Source: Larix kaempferi (taxonomy: Eukaryota; Streptophyta; Pinopsida; Pinales; Pinaceae). Taken from it: a stretch of 64,000 nucleotides of DNA. The stretch covers positions 55,779,501-55,843,500 of the forward strand of contig BSBM01000001.1 in the NCBI GenBank assembly GCA_027924585.1, in the 5' to 3' direction. A program made the position numbers and the translations under genes. Each line of letters begins with the position of its first letter. Position 1 is the first letter of the stretch. This document shows positions 11,501 to 21,286 of this stretch, in pieces. The notes under the pieces were generated by a model. That model was not told the origin of the DNA and did no database searches. It saw only the letters and a list, made by a program, of their open reading frames with translations.

Positions 11501-12818
11501 TGGGTTTCCTGATGTGCAACTCTTTAAGGTTGAAGTGGCCGATGGCTACTATGAAGAAATCATTCAGTTTCTGACGACAAGTACTGCACCCGAGGATTTC
11601 ACCACTAGTCAAAAGAAACAGTTGGTGGTCAAGGCTGCAGATTTCCAGCTAATTGTAGGCGAGTTGTAAAAATTAGGCTCAGATGAGATACTGCAGCACT
11701 GTGTTTTTCCCCATGAGCAAGGGAAGATCTTGGTAGAAGCACATGCAGGAGTGGCTGGGGGGAACTATGGCTGTCGTGCGACTACCAGGAAGGTGCTTCA
11801 TGCGGGGCTCTGGTGGCCCATGTTGCACAACGATGCGACAGACTATGCGCGGTGTTGTTATGTTTGTTAGAGAACCGGGAAGCCCTCTGGAAGGGATGAG
11901 ATGCCGTTGATACCTCAACTGACATTGGATCCATTTGAAAAATGGGCAGTGGATTTCGTGGGACCAATCAACACACCTGGGAAGTGCATTGGTGCAAGAT
12001 ACACCATCAAAGCGATAGATTACTTGACAAGATGGGAGGAGGCTACACCAGTCGTTGATTGTTCCATGGCCACAGCCACGCAGTTCTTGTTTGAAAACAT
12101 TGTCACTCGATTTGGCTTCCCTAAGATATTGATGAGTGATCAGGGCAGTCACTTTATCAACTGCACCATCAACGCATTGACGGAGGAACTACAGATACAG
12201 CATAAGAAGAGTATGCCATATCATCCGTAGGCCAATGGCGCGGTGGAAGCTTTCAACAAGATATTGGAACATGCGCTGACAAAGGTGTGGAACTTGAACC
12301 GCAATGATTGGGATCTGAAAATCCCAGCAGTCTTGTGGGTGTATGGCAGCATGTGTAAAAGGTTGATGGGACATACACCATTCAAGCTAGTGTATGGGAA
12401 AGAAGCAATTATGCCTATGGAGTACATCATTCTGAGTCTGTGTATCGCAGCAGCAATAGGTATGGATGCTGCAGCAACATTAGAAGAGTGTTTAGCGCAA
12501 TTAGTATAATTGGACAAAGATCGCTTTATTGTAGGATTCCACCAGAGTGTGGAGAAGGATCACCAGAAGGCTTGGCATGATCGCCACGTAAAAAGAAAAC
12601 AATTTCAACAAGGTGACTTGGTGCTGTTGTATGATAGCAATTTTATGAAACATCCAGGAAAATTACAGTTGCATTGGCTTGGTCCATATCGCATCAGTCG
12701 CATAACTTCAGGAGGAGCAGTACAGTTACAATAGTTAGATGGAGCGATGCTCCCAAAGTTCATCAATGCTAACAGATTGAAGCCCTACAGGTCAGGCTTG
12801 GAGCAGCGCGATGCCTGA
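8588..12818 (+). pseudogene. Gypsy pol: protease, RT, RNase H, integrase (degenerate)
   Basis: Protease: a retropepsin-like VILDLG active site at about 8762-8776 (DLG for DTG/DSG) and a later LLGIGWDND block. RT: VDLWKLND, TDGFSGYHQI (about 10486), VMPFGLKNAP and a CMDDW box near 10675, where the usual aromatic residue before MDD has become Cys. A frameshift follows at about 10730. RNase H: HVHIDSSS, TTEREGLAMVY, FTDNSALKYLVNKP, up to about 11465. Integrase: an eroded zinc finger (about 11690-11880), then the catalytic triad WAVDFVG (about 11944), MSDQGSHF (about 12133) and ANGAVEAFN (about 12231), followed by a GPYRISRI tail. In-frame stops occur throughout, for example at 10238, 11274, 11869 and 12228. 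It is not translatable as it stands, although the D-D-E residues survive. Confidence 0.9.
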
Positions 12819-13198
12819 GTCGCATCGGCAAAAAGAAAAAAAATGTTGTTTGCTCGGTGGCAGGATGGCGCACTGACAGTAATAGAGTGCGCAAATAGGG
12901 AGGCTTGTGCCGCAAGTTAGGAGAGGTCTGTGACAGTGGTAGGATGACGATTGAGTCAAATCAATAATAAATGCTGAAAGTTAAGACAGTTAAATAACAA
13001 CGCTTGTTCGAATGATGGGCATTAATGGTCGATCTGACCAAATTGGGTGACAAGATCGACGACGGATATGGGTCATTAAGAAGGGATTTGGTTTGAGTTA
13101 ATGCAGGATTTAGTCATGATTACAAGGGATTTAGTTGGGTGCTATAAGAATGGGCCAAGGATGGTCGGAAGGCACCTGTTCGAGACGAGTGAGTTCAC
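12819..13198 (+). other. Spacer after pol in the gypsy element
   Basis: About 380 bp with no open frame or motif that I recognise, apart from an A-rich run just after the pol stop. It separates pol from the first extra ORF. Confidence 0.4.
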
Positions 13199-13648
13199 TT
13201 GCCAAGTGTTGAATTGTGCAAGGTTGGAGGTGTGTTGCAGAGTGCAGTTGAAGTGTGTTCAGTAAGTTCGGAGTTGAGCTGGGGTGAGCCATTTGTTGAC
13301 ATTGCAGGATTTGAGCGCGGCATGCAGAGTGAGCCAGATACGGTGGAGATTTCCAGTGAAGCCGAGTCACCCCTCATCCCTGCTTCCATTGAGGAAGAGG
13401 TCAATCTTGAGGATGAAGTTGCTAACATGCCAGTGGGATCGTCCTCCGTGGTGCGCCAGAAGAGGGGGGGGACACAGCTTATCCTTGAGCGGCCTGAGAA
13501 GTGGCACACTTGTTCCACTACCCAAGTACCAAAAGGCGTACCCATGGAGATCCCATTGAGCTCGGGGGTTGTTGTTAACACCCAAAAAGTGCTCACTAGC
13601 TCATTCCCTTATTCACATGACCCATTTGTCTACTTTTCCACCATTTGA
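13199..13648 (+). CDS. Extra ORF 1 of the gypsy element, unknown function
   Basis: An uninterrupted 149-codon frame from an ATG, unusual among so many broken frames. The middle is acidic (VEISSEAESPLIP, EEEVNLEDEV) and the ends are hydrophobic and serine-rich. There is no recognisable domain, signal peptide or transmembrane helix. It lies between integrase and the internal TATA-like box. It may be the N-terminal part of an accessory ORF or a chance survivor; I cannot assign a function. Confidence 0.35.
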   Translation: MPSVELCKVGGVLQSAVEVCSVSSELSWGEPFVDIAGFERGMQSEPDTVEISSEAESPLIPASIEEEVNLEDEVANMPVGSSSVVRQKRGGTQLILERPEKWHTCSTTQVPKGVPMEIPLSSGVVVNTQKVLTSSFPYSHDPFVYFSTI

Positions 13649-14263
13649 GCCTCTAAATCCATCAAAAGGTTACCAAAACGACCATCATACCCCTTTTTTT
13701 TTCTCAAAATATGTATTTTTTCCTCAAAAAACACAAAAAAAACCCTAAAAAAGGGTCCAAAATTCCCAAAAAATATTAAAAGGGAATAAAAATATTCAAA
13801 ATATTTGAAAAAGGAAAAAGAGGGAAAAAGAGACCTAAACCATGTTGGTCCATACCATTGGTTTCCTTAAAACCATAATGGTACTACCCATTACCCAAAA
13901 ACTATAAAAAGGTGATAGGGGCTCCTCATTATACATCCACATTTTCATCATATCCTTATGCTACCAAATTCCCTTTGAGAGCCATTGCCTCCCATTTCGA
14001 GTTTGAAGATCTCCATTGAAGCTTTGGAGAAGAAGATACCATTGGATATTGGAGCTTCTCAACCTTGGAGTTGCTCAACACCCATCATCCTCACCATTTG
14101 AGGTAATACAAAATCAAATATTTTTCAAGTTATTGTTTTTCCATAGATCTTATTGCTTATGTTCTTAAATTTAGTTTTTTATTTCTTTTACAAATGTTAA
14201 TGTTAGATTTGGTTAAATTAGGTTTTACATACTTTTATTGAGACTGCTGCTACTAGTTAGCAG
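13649..14263 (+). other. AT-rich non-coding segment with leader-like features
   Basis: A/T-rich homopolymer runs (13680-13830) are followed by a TATA-like box and then a pyrimidine-rich leader-like stretch before the second accessory ORF. No coding frame is visible. The arrangement resembles a stand-alone promoter and 5' UTR inside the element. Confidence 0.4.
13903..13910 (+). promoter_or_regulatory. Internal TATA-like box upstream of the accessory ORF
   Basis: TATAAAAA is followed within 30-40 bp by pyrimidine-rich CATTATACATCCAC sequence and lies about 660 bp before the first well-matched accessory coding frame. It is a plausible separate promoter for the 3' ORF, but AT-rich DNA gives such boxes by chance. 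Confidence 0.35.
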
Positions 14264-16945
14264 GTGCATCCTTGCACATGCTTGGTTGAAAAACCAAGCA
14301 ACCGTTGTGGAATCCGCAGTTTGTGCAGGCATTTTTTTCACGGATATCCCAGGCTACTGACCTCCATGTCGACCCGAGATGCAGCCGAGGAAGCCCACGA
14401 AGAACTAGCGATATCAAATATAGATGTCAGCCATCCCTCCAGGTATGAGTTGTACCACCAAGATCGTACCGGTGTTGATGCAGCTGCGGTATGATGATCA
14501 CGACTTGCTGGCGCTAGAAGATGTTATGTCGGAGCCCTTTCAGCCCTGAGCACTAGGGGAGAGCGGTCTGGTGCCACCCATTCCACATGATTGGGCGCAT
14601 GGGTTAGAGAAGGCTAGGTTGTTGGGGATGATCTACATGCCACATTTCGGGCGGTTGACGGAAGCCAATGCCTACGTCAAGCAGTTGCTGGCTTGTTTTC
14701 ATGGCGGGGTGCTATGGTTGGACAAGCAGGTCACCGTGATGATGGACCTAATTTCTGAGATCACAGGCTTGCCGAAGGATGGGTTTGACCCGTCACAATA
14801 CTTTTAGGGGAAGAACAATGACAAAAATCTTGCAGCAAGGTTGTGGAAGTGGTACAAAATGCAAAAAGATGGACGGGCTTACTGTTTGGAAACGATCAAT
14901 GAGCGCACAGTCAATATTGGGGTCCGAATATTGGCTACCAAAATCCTATGGAACATTCGACCCAATCAAGGCAACTCTAGGGTTGTCTCCTGCGCAGAGC
15001 TATGTGCAACAGGCGTGCAGATGAACTGGTGCCTATTTTTACTTAACCAGTTGACGGAGGATGCGCTGGCGGCCCAAGCAGGACAGTGGTCATTCACTTA
15101 TAGTTGGCTGCTGATATTAGTTGCGTTGGTCGCCTGGATGGATCCTGATGATTACCAAGGCATGGAGGTGAATGCCGTGGAAGAATGCAAGGGAGTGCGC
15201 TACCAAAATCTGTGGTGGGTGCAGGAACCGGAGCAGCTCAAGGATTGTGCCACGCAGTTCTGGTTGTATTGGGAAGTGTTGTAGGTGGCCACTGAGCAGA
15301 TTCCGTGGTTGACTTAGGCCACTATTGAGAATTACAAGGGGATTTCCCAGTTCATGATTGGACCACACAGTATCTACGTGCAAGCGTGCCACGATACGGA
15401 TAGGAAGGGGTTATAGACCTCCTATAAGGTAACGGATGAAGACTTGGATTCGATCATCGATGACTGGCCGGTCCAATGGCACGAACCATTTATTCAGCAA
15501 GAAGAGTCTACGGGGATGCCATTCGATATGCCAGTTATGGACGAACCGCGTCATGTGTTGAATGAGGAATCATCGCAGACCCCTACGAAAGATGAGCGTC
15601 AAGTTGTAGAAGGCCGAATGAAAGCACACTAGGACCACGCGATAATCGGTGGGATCCCCTTGACGTCGGAGGCACAGTTTGGTCACCTAATCCACGCTCT
15701 GAATAGCGCAACCAATGTAGTGGCTCACACAATGATAGTAAAGGAAGATGAAGGTTTCCATGCGATCACTATCCACCTGGATTCCTTATGCGACATCATT
15801 TTGAAGAAGGCACCAGAAGGAGCACTGGTGCAAGCAATTGGCACAATCAACACTGAGCCGCGGGTCAGGAATGTCAATATTCCCCCGACTGCAATTGTGA
15901 CAGATAATGAGGTTTTGAAAGCTTCGCTATAGCCATTAGAGAAAGTGAGAAAGTGACAATCAACGTCAATGCGCTTCCAGCGAAAGCGTTGACAACTATG
16001 CAGGCGGTTGCCACCCGGGAGATGGCAGACAGGATGCACGAGATCAACAGTAAGTGCCTGCGATTGTAGGAGAGCAAGGCAACTGCTAAGGAAGCAGTCG
16101 AAGAGTTAACAGGGAGGGCCGCTATAGTACGATAGGCCGTGGATGAGTTGGAAGAGGACATCAAGAAAGAACGGGCTGAGAAGAATCGAGTAATTGAAGA
16201 ATTGAAGCAGGAACATGATTGCCTCATTGTGGAGAAGGCCAATTTGTGGGATCAAAGTGTGCAGGTGGAGGCGGCCATCGCAGAGGCTTGTCACCATGTA
16301 CCGGAGGCCACTCCAGAATTGGATGTGATTCAACGCATGCAACAAATTGGGGCTGCCATTACTCGATTACAACAGGAAAACCAGGAGTTAACAACCCTGG
16401 TGAAACCTGGTACACCCAAAGCGCAGGTCGATGAACGCAAACATGCTATTGAGGAGGCGGCAGCATAGCTAGAAACGGCAGTGACAAAACTTACAGCCGA
16501 CACCGTCCAATTTTGGGGATGCATCGTTCAGGACAAGCAGATTGATCAGTTGACCCATCTCAGGCAGGAAGCGAAGGGGCAGTTGGAAACACTCAAAATA
16601 GCGATACATATGATGCCACCAATGGAGCAGGTTTCCAAGTCCATGTACTTGAAAGAGTTGCAGCAGCACATCACCAAGGCCAATGAGCGTCAGAAAAAGT
16701 GCGCTACATAGCTGGAGGAGTTCCAAGAGATTGGTGGTCAATTTATGACTAAAGCAGGTGCGGCACTCCAGGTTGTACAAGAGGTTCACCAACAAGTTGC
16801 GGAAAAGCTAAGTGAGCATCCGTCTCCCCAGAATGTAATCAACAGTCAGACGCTGGCTACGGCAGTAAAGGAGCAGGTCACAGAAGTCAACCAGCAGTAT
16901 GAGGACTTCAAAGTCAAGACCACTGCATACACTTTGTCCGGCTGA
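14264..16945 (+). pseudogene. Gypsy accessory ORF (env position), globular plus coiled-coil
   Basis: Open segments in the sense direction run almost to the 3' LTR, broken by stops (for example 14492, 14805, 15282, 15630, 15930, 16466, 16709) and small shifts. The first part (about 14570-15290) is globular and Trp/Leu-rich: LLGMIYMPHFGRLTEANAY, MMDLISEITGLPKDGF and a DDYQGMEV block. It is loosely reminiscent of plant-mobile-domain proteins, but I cannot confirm that. The last part (about 15660-16945) is strongly helical with heptad-like Glu/Lys/Leu/Gln spacing, for example DELEEDIKKERAEKNRVIEE, and looks like a long coiled coil. There is no clear signal peptide or fusion-protein-like membrane anchor, so calling it an envelope gene is not supported. 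Confidence 0.55.
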
Positions 16946-16984
16946 CGTGGCTCGAGGGCAAGCCTCAAGATTGTGTTGGGGGCC

Positions 16985-17779
16985 TGTTGGCAGGCAGTTA
17001 GGATGGGTCATTATCACAACACCTCGAGTGTTGCAATACCTCGAAAGGCGGAAGGTCGAGCACAAATGATGTTAGTTTTTTGTATTTTTAGGTCAATTGT
17101 ATCGCGATATGTGGGTTTTTGGGTCATTTGGACCATGATAGTTAGATTTTGGGTCATTTGCTCAAAGTGTCGGTTAGGAAGTTGTTAGTAAGTGGACAAG
17201 CAATGTAAAGGCGAAAGCCTATAAATAGTCATAAATGTGTAGGTGTTGGATATCTGGGATTATGCGTATTTGATTGTGTATCTAAGATCAAGAGATATCT
17301 ATGAGATCTGTATTTTGCGGAGATGTTGTATCTGGGTTTTTGCGGAGTTAATATGATATGACAGAGCTATTTTGCAGAATCCCTGTGTCTCTTCTGTTCA
17401 CCTGTGGTAATGCATGTTGTGATATATGAATGATGCTATGTTTTGTTGCTGCAATTAATGCTTTACTGTTATATTTGTTGCAATGATGAATGTTTCTGTT
17501 GAATGATGTTATGAATATAAGTAATGTCGAAGTTAAATGCATAGATCTACTTCTGAAATGTCGCAATAAGTTAAGTAATTAAGCCGCAAACATCCTCCTT
17601 CATTCGGCAGAAACATGGTTCCGTCAACTCTCCCTTGAACATCTTAGGTGAGAGCTCATCTTCTCTGTAGGTGTTGCTGGATGGGGTTAAACCTGTCTAG
17701 GCCAGTGCTCAGGGAGATCACGGTGGTTCAGGTGTGGACAGTGAGTGGAACCCCTATCAACTGGGTTTGTGTCAAAACA
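16985..17779 (+). repeat. 3' LTR of the gypsy element
   Basis: It starts TGTTGGCAGG directly after a G-rich tract (GTGTTGGGGGCC, a weak polypurine tract) and ends GTCAAAACA. Length equals that of the 5' LTR (795 bp); the TATA-like box is at 17220-17226. Confidence 0.9.
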
Positions 17780-17931
17780 ACTTTTAAGAGATGGAAATAA
17801 CCATCCCAGGAATATAAAATATTAAAATCAATATGAAATATACATAGTATGTTGACAGTTGGAAATCTCATATGTGTGTGTGTGTGTGTCCGTGTGCATG
17901 CGCGCGAACTTAATGAATGAACTACATAACA
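17780..17931 (-). repeat. 5' LTR of the gag-only element, second part
   Basis: It matches 1150-1282 (AAGAGATGGAAATA, ATCCCA-GAATATAAAAT, ATACATAGTATG). A GT microsatellite at about 17871-17890 has expanded in this copy only. It is the continuation of 4683-5055 beyond the gypsy insertion. Confidence 0.65.
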
Positions 17932-17961
17932 CATATTTCATTAAATTTGGAATTATACAAG

Positions 17962-19481
17962 GGATCTAGAATTTAGAACTTCAACAAGATTGAGTTTTCA
18001 AAAAATGAAAAACCAAAAAATTACTTAATTCACTCATTTCAATCTTTATATTCACCATTTTTTTATAATATTATCAATATAAGCTATATAAAATCAAATT
18101 TATATAAAGTTGAAGCATATCTTCCTAATATTAAACTTAGATTCCTTACATTATTTTATTATTATAATTTTTTAATTTGTAATAATATTTGAGTTGATCA
18201 AGGTTTACCTCATCTCATGAACAATAGATGTTGCAAGAAATTTCTTACCTATTAAGTTATCTAATGGCATTATTTGTATGTTGAAATTATTAACCATTTT
18301 ATTTATAATTTGATAAAGCATATATTGTGCATGTGTTGAATTACCATATTAGTAAGAGATTGTCTCCATTTTAGAGTGACCTACAAAGCTATTTAATGAT
18401 ATAGCAGTCAATGTGTTTGTTACTGTAACAAATTTATGTATTGGCATAGTAACTTATTAATTCCCAATCTTGATAATGGGTGGCTAGAACATGGAGATTT
18501 TTTCTCAACTTCAAGAAACAACAAGAACTGGAAATGCCTAGGAATTGGCTGAAACCTCTAATACCATGAAAAATTATTAGCTCATATAGTCACTGTAATA
18601 TTGAAGCTGTGGATGAGGACACTACCCCTAATCATATTTAGAATATTGACTAGAAAAACAATTAGTAACATATACACAAGCAACAACATGGAAAACTAGG
18701 TCATACTCTATTTTATTTTCTTCCCTTTATATGTATTGTCGAGTACGGATCTAGAATTTAGAACTTCAACAAGATTGAGTTTTCAAAAAATGAAAAACCT
18801 AAAAATTACTTAATTCACTCATTTCAATCTATATATTCACCATTTTTTTTACAATATTATCATTATAAGCTATATAAAATCAAATTTATATTAATTTGAA
18901 GCATATCATCCTATGCTTAAACTTAGATTCTTTACATTATTTTATTATTATAATTTGTAATTTGTATTAATATTTCTTACCTATTAATTTATCTAATGGC
19001 ATTATTTGTATGTTGAAAGTATTAACCATTTTATTTATAATTTGATAAAGCATATATTGTGCATGTGTTGAATTACCATATTAGTAAGAGATTGTCGCCA
19101 TTTTAAAGTGACCTAGAAAGCTATTTAATGACATAACACTCAATGTGTTTGTTACTATAACAAATTTATGTATTGGCATAATAACTTAGTAATTCTCAAT
19201 CTTGATAATGGGTGGCTAGAACATGGGGGGTTTTGCTCAACTTCAAGAGACAACGAGAACTGGAAATGTCTAGGAATTAGGTGAAACCTCTAATACCATG
19301 AAGACGTATTAGCTCCTATAGTCGTTGTAATATTGTACTTGTGGATGATGACACTACCCCTAATAATCTTTAGAATATTGACTAGAAAAATAATCAATAG
19401 CATATCTACGAGCAATAACATGGAAAATTAGGTCATACTCTATTTTATTTTCTTCCCTTTATATGTATTGTCTATTGTATG
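17962..19481. repeat. Tandem duplication, two ~785-bp units
   Basis: 17962-18740 and 18747-19481 share long blocks: GGATCTAGAATTTAGAACTT at both starts, TGCATGTGTTGAATTACC in the middle and TTCTTCCCTTTATATGTATT at both ends. No coding frame is present. Small deletions separate the copies, the largest near the middle of the second. The mobile or functional nature is unknown. Confidence 0.75.
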
Positions 19482-19892
19482 CCTTAGGACATTTTTGTCA
19501 AGTATATAGCACAATAGGTACTTAGGTACTTCACTTTTTCCCTTCATTTTATGGGATTATTATGAGCCCACAAGTTTCTACATGTTTTGGACATTGTTAA
19601 CTATCAATTATTACTTTGGATTATGTTGATTGGTTAAGCCTAGATTCCTTTTTATAATATAAATATAATCATCTAACATTTAAAGAAATATTCATTATTC
19701 AATACTATATATTATGATATGTGGTTGGCACTATTTTAGAGCCAACAAGAGAAAATATTGTATTGGATAAAGTCTAAGTATACCAATTAAGGTAAAAAAA
19801 AAATATTAATTAGAATATAAATTTTATAGTACAATTGGTTTTTTTTCAAATACATGAAGAAAGAGGGAAAACCCATTCTAGTTATTGCAAGT

Positions 19893-20100
19893 GTCCAGTA
19901 TTTATTTTTGAAATGTTTAAACATATTACATTGAAAAAACATTAACTAGCTACTCCCATAGTAAAGTTTTTATAGACAAAGTCTATAATATGTTGTATGT
20001 CCAGTATTTATTTTTGAAATGTTTGAACATATTACATTAAAAAACATTAATTAGCTATTCCCATAATAAAGTTTTTATAGACAGTCTATAATATGTTGCT
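19893..20100. repeat. Tandem duplication, two ~105-bp units
   Basis: Both units carry GTCCAGTATTTATTTTTGAA, AACATATTACATTGAAAA-like and GTTTTTATAGACA blocks. The core resembles the 190-bp repeat family at 20532-21070, suggesting one diverged family. There is no coding content. Confidence 0.65.
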
Positions 20101-20531
20101 TGTAAGTGCTTTACTGGACTCCATTAACCAAGTTTGATGGATCGAGAAGTGTGGTACATTTGAAATCAATGAATTAGAATAGAAACATTGAAGTACATTT
20201 TTGTTTCTTACAAATACAAAAGTGAAAACCCACTAAACTTATTAAAAGTGCATTTAACAATCAAAATCAAATTATTATGAAATTTTATTGGTAGTGCATT
20301 TAACAATGAAAATATTTTATAAGTATTTGTGTGTCATTTAACAATCAAAATCAAATTATTATGAACTTTTATTGGTAATTTTTATTGGAAACATTTTACA
20401 GATGTCAAAAGAAAATATTTTATAAGTCTAGGCATGTTTTTTAATGATCAAAATAAAAGATTTTGTTATGAATTGGAATAGAAACAAAGTAGTACAGTTT
20501 AATTTATTTTATTATAATATATATTCATGAA

Positions 20532-21070
20532 GTGTTTGAATGTATTATATTGAAAAGAATACGAATTAGCTAGCCCAACATTATCGTTTTAATAGATCGT
20601 ATCTAGAAGATGATACTTTTAAATGTATTATTGAACTTGATTATCCAAGTTTGATGGAGTGAGAAGTTATGTCGATCTAGACAAAGCATTGGAATTTGTA
20701 ATTTCCATGTTAGATATTGTTTGGTGTTTGAACGTATTACATTGAAAACAATGCTAATTAACTCCAAACATTATCGTTTTAATAGATCGTATCTAGAAGA
20801 TGATGCTTTTAAATGTATTATTGAACTTGATTATCCAAGTTTGATGGAGTGAGAAGTTATGTCGATCTAGACAAAGCATTGGAATTTGTATTTTCCATGT
20901 TAGATATTGTTTGGTGTTTGAACGTATTACATTGAAAACAATGCTAATTAACTCCAATATAGTTTTAATAGGCCAAAACTAGAAGATATTGATTTTAAGT
21001 GCATTATTGGACTTGATTATCCAAGTTATGGGAGAAGTTATGTTAATATAAACAAATCATTGAAAGTTTA
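20532..21070. repeat. Tandem ~190-bp repeat, two full and one degenerate unit
   Basis: Units start at about 20532, 20724 and 20914 with GTGTTTGAA(C/T)GTATTA and share TCGTTTTAATAGATCG and GATTATCCAAGTTTGATGGA. Units 1 and 2 are nearly identical over most of their length; unit 3 is shorter and diverged. The array ends about 210 bp from the stop codon of the DUF7869-like gene. Confidence 0.75.
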
Positions 21071-21286
21071 ATATTTCATGGTGTCGTGTAATTTGCATGA
21101 AGTATCGTCACATGAATACATTGCAATTTAAACAAAATTTTCATATTTGTACCAAATAATATAAAACTCCTCAAATAAATTTGAAGAGAATATTCAATAT
21201 ACAAGAAAGATTGAAAAATGTTTCTTCATGTATTAATTGGTCCTCCAAAGAACAAAATTACATCCATGAATCATCTCCACCTAATC

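Larger units (their letters stand above)
5056..17779 (+). mobile_element. Ty3/gypsy LTR retrotransposon, 12.7 kb, degenerate
   Basis: Two 795-bp LTRs bound the element, each starting TGTTGGCAGG and ending in CA. Flanking 5-mers ACATT (5051-5055) and ACTTT (17780-17784) look like a target-site duplication with one mismatch. The order is LTR, primer-binding site, gag, protease, RT, RNase H, integrase, extra ORFs, LTR. Integrase after RNase H identifies Ty3/gypsy. No chromodomain is visible after integrase, and the long region between integrase and 3' LTR recalls the Tat/Athila side of the family. The LTRs differ at about 65 positions by hand count (about 8%), and many stops show it is old and non-autonomous. 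Confidence 0.9.
791..17931 (-). mobile_element. Gag-only Copia-type LTR element, split by a gypsy insertion
   Basis: Two homologous LTR copies (791-1282, and 4683-5055 continued at 17780-17931) flank an internal region of about 3.4 kb. On the minus strand a primer-binding site beside the right LTR and a purine-rich tract beside the left LTR fix the orientation: 5' LTR on the right, 3' LTR on the left. The internal region has Copia-type gag remnants but no visible protease, integrase, RT or RNase H, so it appears non-autonomous. A 12.7-kb Ty3/gypsy element sits inside its 5' LTR. No convincing target-site duplication was found at the outer ends. Confidence 0.65.

Noticed and set aside
14264-16945. 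Envelope gene of a plant retrovirus-like element.
   Set aside because: Position fits, but no signal peptide, fusion peptide or membrane anchor was seen; the C-terminal part is a soluble-looking coiled coil.
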